Origin: Eutypella sp. D-1
Taxonomy: Eukaryota; Ascomycota; Sordariomycetes; Xylariales; Diatrypaceae
Assembly (NCBI GenBank): GCA_023313575.1
Contig: JAJTTP010000005.1
Location: 1-64,000 of the forward strand
Reading direction: 5' to 3'
Length of the DNA: 64,000 nt
Positions 24,405 to 34,624 of the stretch are shown here, piece after piece. The notes beneath the pieces are model-generated. The model worked only from the letters and a program-made list of their open reading frames with translations. It was not told the DNA's origin and ran no database searches. The position numbers and the translations under genes are program-made. Position 1 is the stretch's first letter. Every line of letters begins with the position of its first letter.

Positions 24405-26126
24405 ATGGCATCGTCGTCATCAAATGTCGTCGGTGTGCATTACCGCGTCGGCAAAAAGATCGGAGAGGGCTCTTTTGGTGTCATCTTTGAGGGTACCAAC
24501 CTGTTGAATAATCAACAAGTTGCCATCAAATTTGTAAGAACACCCTAATCAATTGTCTCCTGCAGCTTAACCCCGTCCCGCGTATATATGTATACGATAT
24601 ATATATATATATACTACCTAATATACACTCTACCGTTAGACGCCGGGTGTATCATTGACTTTCATCGATCACATGAAGAGGGCCAAATTCCAAATCCCTT
24701 AACTAACCAATGTATTTTCTTCCCTGTTTAGGAACCTCGGAAAAGTGATGCACCCCAACTTCGAGATGAATACCGTACCTACAAGATCCTTGTTGGTTGC
24801 CGTGAGTTGTCCTATTTTATCATGTGAGACCTTGATCTCGAAAACTCAAATCACTAATCGTCATGAACAACAGCCGGCATCCCTAATGTATATTACTTCG
24901 GTCAAGAAGGTCTACATAATATCCTTGTGATCGATCTTCTGGGTCCGTCGTTGGAAGATCTCTTCGATCACTGCAACCGGCGGTTCTCCATCAAGACAGT
25001 AGTAATGGTGGCTAAACAGATGGTAGGTGACGTTCTAACTGACATTCTAACGCGTCGTTTGTAGCGTGTAAAACTGACAAGACATCAGCTTTCCCGGGTG
25101 CAAACCATCCACGAGAAGAACCTCATCTACCGAGACATCAAGCCAGACAACTTCTTAATTGGACGCCCTGGCACCAAAGCGGCTAATGTCATTCATGTGG
25201 TCGATTTTGGCATGGCCAAGCAGTATCGAGATCCTAAATCGAAGCAGCATATTCCCTACCGCGAACGGAAATCTCTATCTGGAACTGCCCGGTACATGAG
25301 CATAAATACTCATTTAGGACGTGAACAATCGCGGCGAGACGATCTCGAGGCACTCGGTCACGTTTTTATGTATTTCTTACGGGGTGGGCTACCCTGGCAG
25401 GGGTTGAAGGCTGCTACGAACAAGCAAAAGTACGAGAAGATCGGCGAGAAGAAGCAGACGACACATATCAAGGACCTCTGCGAAGGATTTCCCGAGGAGT
25501 TCAACAAGTACCTGACGTACGTAAGGAACCTGGGCTTCGAGGACACACCAGACTATGACTACTTGCGGGAACTCTTCACTCAGGCTCTGAAGAACACGGG
25601 CGAGGTAGAAGATGGCGAGTACGACTGGATGAAGGTACACAAGGATTCAGGCAGGGATGGCCACAAGTCTAGCTACTACCACAACCCGAACTCAAGGCCG
25701 GGTGTGTCTCAGCAGGAACTTCACAACCAATCTCGCGGTGGTGCTAGTACCCCACACCTCACCCGCGACCGTTTAAACGCCGCGCAGCCCCCCCCTCCGT
25801 CTCCAGCCAAGGCGATGGACAAGCGCCGGCAAAACGGCCCCGGCGCCATAGCGGTTCAGCGCAATAGCGCGGTGGGGGGCCTACGGGGCGACATGGCTAC
25901 GCCAACAGGATCGACTCAGGCTCAGTTCCAGAATAGTAACCAGAACCTACCACCAAGGATGGCACCACAACCGACCGTGGGAGCCCAATCAACTCCCAAT
26001 GCTGCGAGGCAGGCCGATCCCGAACCTACTGGCTTCCAGAAATTCATGAAGGTCCTATGTTGCGGTATGTCTGGTACATTTCAGCCGAAGTCTGGAGCAT
26101 TGGAGTACTGACAATTTACAGGTTAA
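24405..26126 (+). CDS. ckiA: casein kinase 1, Yck1/2-type, ending in Cys-Cys-Gly
   Basis: Five exons: 24405-24533, 24732-24801, 24874-25022, 25089-26064 and 26122-26126. They give 442 residues in phase. The N terminus [20 protein letters not shown] leads into the Gly-rich loop [20 protein letters not shown] is the catalytic loop, VDFGMAK the DFG motif, and [12 protein letters not shown] is characteristic of CK1. The C-terminal tail is Pro/Gln/Asn-rich and ends FMKVLCCG. In yeast Yck1/2 a terminal Cys pair is palmitoylated and holds the kinase at the plasma membrane. The last intron (26065-26121) has GTATGT, ACTGAC and CAG, and the final exon supplies only two bases of Gly plus the stop. Without that splice the frame runs to 26111 and the Cys pair becomes internal. 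Orthologous to A. nidulans ckiA by its N terminus, not to the Hrr25/ck-1a group. Confidence 0.95.
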
Positions 26127-27528
26127 ATATCATGAGTACATGCTTGCGATTGCATCTAGATCGAGAGAAGCCGCGCTTGGTGCTCTCTCAAATACCTTTT
26201 CAATTCTTCAGTCATGATCTGACGCTGTCCTGCCTGGTTCGTTCGTCAGGGTGCGGTCGGTCGACATACTAAACTACTGGCAAGCGATCGTCGACGAGTT
26301 GCAAGCTCGATAGTATCAGCAACAGAGCATGTCTCGCCTACCGTCCCACAAAATCACATGCAGCAAACACAGTTGTAGGGCATAACCCCACTGCGCGACG
26401 TGATGACGACGTTTCCGTGGAACGGGATTTACCTTATCTCTCTTACTCTCTCCTATATCTGTCATTTCGGCAACATTGGGATCTTTGCTCGGCGTACATC
26501 GGAAAAAACGAAACGAATGACGGTTGTTTCATTCACGACCCTCGCTTTTGGATGAGATAGACACAAAGCTGTTAATTAGTAAAGCACAGCGATGGTGCCG
26601 GCGGCAAGAAGCGGCAGCAACGGCGCTGGTGGAACTCCTTTTTTTTCTTCATTTCTTTCCGCTTTTGGCATCTGGGACAGGCCCTTCAATCACCCCCCTT
26701 CCTGCTCCCACTTCTTTCCGAAAAAAACACACTGTTCATAATGATGATTGAAACAACGGGCGAGGAATGGAGGTGGCTGGCCCCCTAGGTGTAGTCTATG
26801 TCGGGCTAGTCGGTCTGCTGCTGATGGTGCGAGGGGCAGGAGACGGGAAGACCGAGGGAGAGACAGAGAGCGGAAAGTTGCATAGCGTGTGGGTGTGCGG
26901 ATGTTGGCAGTCGACGCTGGCGAGGTCGAAAAAGAGGTGGATATCTGCTACACAGATGACACGGCGAGAGAAAGAGAGAGAGAAGGGGGTGAGAGAGAGA
27001 GAGCATAGGGGTGGTTGTTCCGCGTTGATAGACAAAGGGGAATAGTGGATAAAAAACGTCTTAATAATGATTTGATGGGTTTTCTGCTCGAGTGCTACGT
27101 GATGTGATTTTTTTACTGTTGTCATGTATGTATGTATGGTGTATGTAATACGTTAGGTATTTAAATAGATATATTTCCTTTCGATTTCTGTAGCCGCAAA
27201 CATATATATATGTGTGTGTCTATACTTGCTCCGGGTGGATGATATGATTTGATACATCGACGTGCCGAATAATGGCAAATCTTTATATATAGACTTCGTA
27301 TTTCGGCTCACGAAAAGCTCTCTCGCTTTTTAAAAAATTCAGTGGTATTGGGTTTCTCCGAGGGCCAACTTTTTTTCTTTTTTCCTTGTCATGTGAAATG
27401 AAGAGATAATAGATGATATATGTACACGACAACACAGCTACGCCTTCTACTAGGCTGATCCCTGGGCAGAGTTTACATTCGCCCTGTAGGAGCTGGCTAA
27501 CTGGTATCGAAGCCTCTCTCCTTCTAGC

Positions 27529-27554
27529 CATGACCATGACCATGACCATGACCA
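27529..27554. repeat. CATGAC hexamer repeat
   Basis: About 4.5 tandem copies of CATGAC. Located in the convergent space, not in a supported gene. Confidence 0.85.
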
Positions 27555-28393
27555 CGGGCCACGGGAGATGTAGTGTACGGCCACGAAGCAGAAACTGTCG
27601 TTGCTCGGCCCAACCCCTATTATTAATCCCCCCAGCCCGCGGAACCGCCTGCCTGCCTGCCTCTCTTCGTCGATTAGGGGCGCTAAGAAACGAAATCAGA
27701 CGAAGTCGCGTCGCCTCCTAATTTCTTGGGGGCGGTTCTGGAAGGATTTACCTTAGCTTTATCTTTAACTCGCACGCCTCTCCTCCTATCAACCCGATAC
27801 TTTGTCGAGTTAAACCTTTGCCTGACACATCCCCGTCGCGACGGAGGCGGTTAGCGGTAGGTAGGTAGTAAGTCAGCAGAGGCAGAGGCAGAGGAGAGCA
27901 AGCGGACAGCGAAGGCGGAGATTTAGAATGGAGACGTCGGTAGGTATCGGCTATTACTTAGGCAGGGGACCGGAGAGACATGAGATAGAAGATATTAAGG
28001 TGGGAGGCATATACCTATCTATCTACGCCAGACCCGATCTGGTCCTATAGGTTATAGCTGCTGCGAGCGAGCCGAGCCCCTATTATCTCGAAGGGAACGA
28101 TTTGGGGGGGAGGGGAGGAAGACGGGGGCAAAGGAGAGCTCCGGGGAAAACAAAAGGAAGAATGCGGTAATCGAGGTCGAACGAACTACCTGTCCCTACG
28201 CACTGAAGAGAAGGAACCTGCTTCCCTCGCCTTTCCTTGTTCCGCTATGATGCCCCCACCCTCCTTCTTTTCTTTCATCTACACGTCGTCCTCTTCTCTC
28301 CCGCGTGAAACTAGTAGCCGACGAACGCAGCAACGTGTTTATCTATCTAACTAACTCTCTGAGGTGCGGTTGGAGCTCAGTGTCTATCTATCT

Positions 28394-28411
28394 TTGCTTG
28401 CTTGCTTGCTT
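28394..28411. repeat. TTGC microsatellite
   Basis: Four and a half tandem TTGC units in non-coding DNA. Confidence 0.8.
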
Positions 28412-28985
28412 CCCTTACCGTGGCCTTGAGGTATCCCCGTAAGGAAATGGATATATGCACGCAATGGAGTTTTCAGATAATTTCGTCAGTCAGCTTGCCA
28501 GGTACGTAGGCGACCGTATTCGATGACGAGTCTAGTAGACGGCCGTGGACTACCGACTGACGCACCGCTACGGGCTGCGCCCGATTCCACCAGCGTATCC
28601 AATGTGGCTCGCTGTTCTTCACTTTGCTTACGACACTTCATGGAAGACTAGGTCGGTTCAGAAGTATACTGAGTGCAGCCATGCAGTCATAGATTATATC
28701 AGTCAATATAGTCATTTCTTGCTTTACCATTTGTATACTTCGAACAGTTAGTTTAGTTTTTTGGTTTATTCCTGAAATATACCCATCATCTCTCACAAAA
28801 GTCTCCGATACCAACTCCGCTGGTACGGTTTGGACATTATACGTATTGCCGTCGTCGTCGTATCGTGCTGGAACCACTGCGGCCCACCAAAAAAGTACAA
28901 CGTAGCACACTGTAGACTGCCGTGACATCCATTCCGCTCCCGCTACCAAACTCGCCCGCGGAAAATCTCCCATAGACTCCGTTCG

Positions 28986-29908
28986 CTACGTGAGCTTCTG
29001 CTTGATAAAGAAGGATCGCAAGTGGGATAGCTGCCAGGCGCAGGTAGCACTAAGGACGATGAGCTGGATGATCATCCAGCGGACGACGCGGCTATTCGTG
29101 GTTTCGGACTGGTCTCTGAACTCGGCTTCCCTCTCCTATAAAGCGAGCGGAAAAATGACGGGTCAGCAAAATACCGCGCGGATGAACAAGGCAGGGCAGG
29201 GCAGGACAGTGCAGGGAAGGGCATGAAAGGGCAGAATAAACGGATATAGATAGACAACAAACATACGCGCTGGAAGACCTGCTCGCGGCGGATGTCCTGC
29301 AGGCGGGAGTTCAGGTCGCGGACGCGCTGGACGATGTCCTGCATCTTGGACTTGTCGGTGCTCTCAATCTCGCTGGTCTCGCCGATGGCGAGGTCGAGGC
29401 GCAGCTTGATGCCGCCGTTGGGGCTCAGGACGCTCAGCCAGTTCTGGCGGCCGCTGTTGCTAGAGGGGGTGAAGCAGAGGCGGTGCTCGCCGGCGTCGGC
29501 GGCGCTGAAGGTGAAGCGGCCCGAGGCGCTGCCGCGCTGGGAGACGACGCGGTGGTCGTTGTCGAAGAGTTCCTATTATTTTGTAACCCCACCAAAAAAT
29601 TAATTGATGCTCTCGTGATCAGGCAGGACAAGCAGGCCACGAAATCAGCCAGCCAGCCAGCCAGCCAACCAACCAGTCAGCCCGTCAGTTCTCCAGAGAC
29701 GTACATCGACAGATATATAAATGCTGATGCCATCGTGCTTGGCCCAGGCGCGCATGTTATCGTCCCACTCCTGGGCCTCGTAGTTACCGACGACCAGTGT
29801 ACCCTTGGGAAGATCCTCGAAGAAACATTTAGGCTCGGTGCCGTCGATGTAGAAGTAGAGGGCCTGAGCGACGGCGCTCAGGGAAAGGAGGGGGAGAAGT
29901 GCCCTCAT
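28986..29908 (-). CDS. p24/emp24 family cargo receptor, Erp1-like
   Basis: Three exons, 29908-29705, 29572-29267 and 29135-28986, join in phase 0 to give 219 residues, the usual p24 length. [16 protein letters not shown] is the signal peptide, followed by the mature start [20 protein letters not shown]. The GOLD domain contains two Cys (KCFFEDLP and HRLCFTP) that normally form a disulfide. A coiled-coil region precedes [20 protein letters not shown], then a membrane span. The short cytosolic tail ends SFFIKQKLT with the paired Phe used for COPII/COPI binding. p24 proteins cycle between ER and Golgi and sort GPI-anchored cargo. The LYFY start and tail resemble the p24-alpha members (Erp1/5/6) more than Erv25 or Emp24. 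Intron 1 carries an AGCC microsatellite. Confidence 0.93.
29646..29675. repeat. CAGC tetranucleotide repeat inside p24 intron 1
   Basis: About six CAGC units followed by CAAC units, lying wholly within the first intron (29573-29704), so length changes would not alter the protein. Confidence 0.8.
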
Positions 29909-31074
29909 TGCCGATCAATTTGGAATCTTGAAATTGGAAATTGGAAATTGGAAATTGGAAATTTGGACTTTGTTGGGGAGGGCTTTCTCCTCAGGGGATC
30001 TATGTCGAGATTCGAGGATCAAGGTTTATGGGTCTTGTCCCGGCGGTGGTTCGTAATTGGGTGAATAGGGTGTTCGGCTTGAGGAGGACGACGACGAGGA
30101 GGAGGAGGGAGGGAGAATAAGAAGGAAGCAGCGTAAATGTCTGGAAGTGGTTTACGTTAAAGTTTTGGTGGTTTGGGGAGATATTTCGTGCAGGAAGCTA
30201 CATACAATATATCACGACTGGCAAGTCAATCCGGACTCACTGTAAAGCGTAGAGCAGTAACTACCAACTACTATACCACACACACTCTCACTTACTTTAG
30301 CGTACCCAGCCGATCGAAGCTGCCACGTTCAAAAAAATCGCCCTTCCCAAAGTTGCCAGGGGTCAAACCAGCTTTAACTACCAAAGTTGGACTAGTCTAG
30401 ACTACTTAGGTACTTGTAACCATGGATGGCATTTCAGGTTACTGCACTAAGCTGAAGAAGAGCGTTACGTACGAATACGGAGGTGATAAGGGCCTTATCT
30501 GCTTAAATACGAACAGATAAGACATGTAGTTATCACGTGCCACAATCGATTTCCCCAAGTCCCTTCTACAAAAGTGGCTAGAGCTCTAGTTAGAGCTAGA
30601 CAAGAACTCTAGTGGCTGAATAGGCCCTCCAGGTCGTTAGGTGGGCAGAAAGCTGCGGTCGCAAAATGTATGTGAAATGTGAGGTCACTTTTTTTTCACT
30701 AAGCAGTAACCTATTAACCTAACTAATGGACATTCCAAAGTCCAACCAACCTTGGGAGGCTCACCATCATCAACATCACATCACCTGCATTGCATCATCG
30801 TCTCTTCATTTCAAATTCATTTCACATGCATGCGACCTCGGGATTATAGGAAGTTAATTCGAATGTCCACTTTCACGCCCCAAAACTGACAGCGATAAAA
30901 TAAATAAAACTGGTCATCGGGCGGCCTTCGAAGGTCCGAAGAAAGCGCGTTAACCACCACGTACTTGGCTTTTCCACCCGATAGAGGCTTCTTTGGCCTC
31001 CGTTTCATACCGTTCTACGCGTAAATACGATCGAAATTTACACTTGGCAACTATCCCACTCACCATCAATCAAC
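29909..31074. other. divergent promoter space of p24 and SWC4
   Basis: No gene supported. Begins with a 7-bp tandem repeat just upstream of the p24 ATG, then purine-rich DNA (GAGGAC/GACGAC near 30080-30110) and an AT-richer stretch toward the SWC4 start. Confidence 0.5.
29931..29966. repeat. AAATTGG heptamer repeat in the p24 leader
   Basis: Four perfect AAATTGG units plus one imperfect one, starting 22 bp upstream of the p24 start codon; as CCAATTT on the sense strand each unit carries CCAAT. Confidence 0.8.
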
Positions 31075-33000
31075 ATGGCCTCGGATGTCCGTGATGTTCT
31101 CAATCTCCCAGCCGATGGAGCTGGTCCTCGGCCCGCAAAGAAACAGAAGACCGCTGGTCCCCGACCGAGTTTGAAAGGTTTAGCGAGAGAAGTCCAGAAT
31201 CTCGGAGGAGACAACCCCATTGCTATCGTCCCCGAGATATCCACCTTCAAAAAGCGACGCTTTGGCAGTAGGAAGCCAGCAGCCCGCTGGGAAATCACTC
31301 CCTTCCGTAACTCCGCCCGTGAAGATCCGTCTCTTCACTTGCGTCATTGGAAGAAGCGAACCGAACCCCCGCCCCAACAGGAAACCACGGAGGATGGACA
31401 ACCCACCGAGTCGAAGGACGAGGAGAGTCACAAGCAGCAGCTGCCGGAACCAGAGGTCGAAGATTCTCTGTTTGCGAAGTTCAACGTCAAAGTCGACATT
31501 CCCGAATATAGCGATGAGCAGTATAGGTACAACCTGACGAGCAACGAGTGGTCTAAGGAGGAGACCGACTACCTATTCGATCTCGTAAGGGATTTTGATC
31601 TCCGTTGGCCTCTCATATGGGATCGTTATGACTACAAGCCCGATCTGCCTAATGGGACAACGGGTGGGGGGGATTCAAGTACGGCTATGGTTCCCGCTAC
31701 GAAAGACCGCAGTATGGAGGACCTGAAAGCGCGCTACTACGAAGTCGCAGCGAAGATGATGACCATCCAGAAGCCTGTCCAATACATGACGCCCGCTGAG
31801 GCCAATTTGTACGAAACCATGGCTAATTTCAAGCCCGAGTCCGAGGCACAACGCAAGAAATTTGCCGAGGCTTTCTTAAGCCGCTCGAAGGAGGAGGCTC
31901 GCGAGGAGGAGGCCCTGCTAATCGAAGTCCGGCGCATCCTGGCCCGCACCGAGAAATTCAATCAGGAACGCCGCGATCTCTATAACCGTCTTGACTATCC
32001 CCATACCGACCAGGATATCAGCGCTTTCAAATCTAGTGCTGGCCTGCAGACCCTTTTGCAGAATCTCATGACTCAGGACAAGTCCAAAAAGCGCAAGTCT
32101 ATCATGGAGAACAGCAACGGGGCAAATACACCAACCACTGCCACTGCCACTGCCCAACCACCGGCGCAACCAGCTTCAGCTTCGACACCAGTATCCGAGT
32201 CTCGACGGGAGAGCATTGCCGCTTCCACCTCGGCCGCTCGCCGCGACTCCGTCAGCACCACTGAGCGGCCCGAGAAAGCCACAAAGAAAGGCCCACAACA
32301 GCCCGAACGTAAACAACTCAGCGAAGCAGACAAACAACTATACGGTGTTTCGTATCACGACCGACTCGGCTCTGGCCCCACCTTCCGCTACGAGCGGATC
32401 AACAAAATCCTCACCACCAAGTCTCACGCTCAACACCAGAGAATTACGAATACCCTGGCCGAACTAGATATCCCTAGCCGCCTGAACATGCCGACACGGG
32501 CCGTGGTTGAGGAGATGGAGAAGCTGCTCAATTCCATCGGCTGCCTCCTTGAAATACGTAAGATGAACGACAAGGTAGAAGCCGAGATGAAACTAGAGCG
32601 CGCCAAGAAGGCCGAGCGAGAAAAGCACTTGGCTCCCCCAGAACCTCCTGCTACCGCTCAAGCGAACGCTGAGACTTCGGAGGAGGCGGCGGCGGCTGAA
32701 GACAAGAAACAACTCGAGAACGCCACAGACACAGCCAGCAATACGACTGGCTCTGCCGGCGACAAGGCCGCGGGAGGTCAACCCCCTGGACAACATCCGT
32801 CCCGGACCCAAGATGGCGAGCCTGGCGGGGAGGAGAAGCCGAGCGCAAAAGCCGACCAATCCGCAGACAGTGGTGCTGACGTCAAGCAAGAGGCGGCGGA
32901 TGAGAAGGCCGAGCGGCCTGGCAGCAGCAGCGGGAACAAGCGGAGCGCCAGCGTCCTGAGCTCTGTTAGTGATAAGAGCGCCAAGAGACAGAAGAAGTGA
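31075..33000 (+). CDS. SWC4: SWR1-complex protein 4 (DMAP1-like)
   Basis: Single exon of 641 residues. The N terminus MASDVRDVLNLP is typical of the family, followed by RRFGSRKPAARWEITPF. FAKFNVKVDIPEYSDEQYR leads into the SANT/Myb-like segment (SNEWSKEETDYLFDLV, RDFDLRWPLIWDRYDY) at about residues 140-195. A conserved helical region follows (SRSKEEAREEEALLIEVRRI), then the DMAP1 region (GVSYHDRLGSGPTFRYERI) at about 420-510. The last 120 residues are charged, low-complexity and end in a basic KSAKRQKK, a likely nuclear signal. Swc4/Eaf2 is shared by the SWR1 remodeller, which installs histone H2A.Z, and the NuA4 acetyltransferase. Length and order match fungal homologues. Confidence 0.95.
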   Translation: MASDVRDVLNLPADGAGPRPAKKQKTAGPRPSLKGLAREVQNLGGDNPIAIVPEISTFKKRRFGSRKPAARWEITPFRNSAREDPSLHLRHWKKRTEPPPQQETTEDGQPTESKDEESHKQQLPEPEVEDSLFAKFNVKVDIPEYSDEQYRYNLTSNEWSKEETDYLFDLVRDFDLRWPLIWDRYDYKPDLPNGTTGGGDSSTAMVPATKDRSMEDLKARYYEVAAKMMTIQKPVQYMTPAEANLYETMANFKPESEAQRKKFAEAFLSRSKEEAREEEALLIEVRRILARTEKFNQERRDLYNRLDYPHTDQDISAFKSSAGLQTLLQNLMTQDKSKKRKSIMENSNGANTPTTATATAQPPAQPASASTPVSESRRESIAASTSAARRDSVSTTERPEKATKKGPQQPERKQLSEADKQLYGVSYHDRLGSGPTFRYERINKILTTKSHAQHQRITNTLAELDIPSRLNMPTRAVVEEMEKLLNSIGCLLEIRKMNDKVEAEMKLERAKKAEREKHLAPPEPPATAQANAETSEEAAAAEDKKQLENATDTASNTTGSAGDKAAGGQPPGQHPSRTQDGEPGGEEKPSAKADQSADSGADVKQEAADEKAERPGSSSGNKRSASVLSSVSDKSAKRQKK

Positions 33001-34624
33001 TCTTTACTATCTTATCCCTTACTCCCTTTCCTACGACCGCTGCTCGCTCGCCTTTCCAAATTCATCTATCCATCCATCCATCCATTCATTCGTGGGGGGG
33101 ATTTCGACGTTCCGGTGTAAACAAGCAAGTTTAAAAGCGGCCTTAAGACTCGAATGGGGGAGGGTTAGATTAGGTCAGGGAACGGACGAGCCCGGCTGCC
33201 GAAGTGTCTAGATCTTGAGGGGTTATGGGAGATGGCACAGAGAGCCGCTGCAACTGTCACGGAATTTGGTTTTACGAAGTATATCAGTAGTCCGGGGATG
33301 CATTTGAGGCAACCGACCAACTGTTTCTTTTGACAAATACAGCAAAGTAGAATCCATGGACCAAGTCACATCTCTGATGATGATCCTGTTTCATCGTGCA
33401 CCCGTGCGCCGCCCCCCCCCCCCGATGTTGAACTGAACGAATTTCTCATCGTGATGTGATATATTGCTATCTGAATTTCTAAAAACAAAAAACAAAAATA
33501 CCCGCGCGAAGATCCTAACCAAAGTAGTCCTACTAACTACGGCGCCATCTCTCTATTTCCTCCCCCCCTCCCTCGCAGCTCTGAACTCTCCAAGAAGATA
33601 GGCAGGTATGTGTAACATGGGCACGATGCGGTCGTGATTGGTATGACTTCCGCCTCGTAGTATATCTCGATTCCAACATCGCCCGATCATCGGAAATCCC
33701 ATGTTCCAGCAGAAAAGAAAAGAAAAAAAACAATCGAACCTCGGGCTATGATACCCCCCCTGTTTTTTCTTTGCTTTTTTCTCTTTTTTTCTCTTCTGCT
33801 GTATGATGATGCATGATGTACATTGACACCACCATGTCCTTCGTATGGGGAACCCGCTAGGATTTGCGGTTGGTAAATAAGGTAGGGGGAAAAAGGGGGG
33901 GGGGAGGGGGTGTTGGGACGCGATGGGAGGCAATGTTAGAAGGAAGAAAGACAGGGCGCTTATATCGTGAGAAACGGGAGGGGGGTTAGGCGAGTGATAG
34001 TGGTGATGATGAGCTGGCAAGCCAGTTTGTCCATGGTCACTTCTTCGTTTAGTAGGTTGGGTTGGACCTTGGGTGGGTGCGATACGATACATCAAGTAAA
34101 CTTCTTTGCCGCTATGGTGATTTCTTAGGCTATCCGTCCGGCCGTCCATCCATCCATCCACTCGTTCACTTATTCTCCCTCAACCCTATTCCTCTGTAAC
34201 GGCTGTGCGTGTCCTATTTTGCTTAACCGAGATTGTGTACAAAGTGCTCATAGATCTTCTATTATCAGAATGTGTGGGTGTGGGTGTTTGGGGAAGGCTG
34301 CCAGGGGGGGGGGGTATTTAATGTCGGTAGCTCATCCTGGTGTGCCTAATTCGGTCGCGAATGTAGATCCAACCGGACGCCCTACACACAGATAAAGCAG
34401 AAGATAATGTGGTATGGTAACTGTGCGTATGATAACCGTATCCGGCCCCGTCTTACATCTCCGCATCAGGAATTCGCCCCGCGGCGTGTTCTTATATCTA
34501 TGGTGGTGGTGGCTTTCGTCTTATTCTGAAAGGGATTCTTCACCGCTCCCCTTATTATTGTCCGAGTCGATGAAGCGGGGGTGATGAAAATAAGTATCTA
34601 GGCAGTAGGCGGGCAAGCCAGATC
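33001..34624. other. convergent 3' space, SWC4 to transcription factor
   Basis: No gene supported. It contains CATC repeats near 33070-33090 and 34144-34160, a C-run near 33413-33424 and G-runs near 33896-33910 and 34306-34316. The open frame at 33553-34161 (-) is low-complexity and has no domain. Confidence 0.5.

Larger units (their letters stand above)
26127..28985. other. convergent 3' space, casein kinase to p24
   Basis: No gene supported in 2.86 kb. It holds GA-rich DNA (26960-27000), a hexamer repeat at 27529-27554 and a TTGC repeat at 28394-28411. Short antisense and sense frames have no recognisable domain. Confidence 0.5.

Noticed and set aside
33553..34161. 202-codon antisense frame
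   Set aside because: Low-complexity Pro/His/Ser sequence over repeats and homopolymers between convergent genes; no domain.
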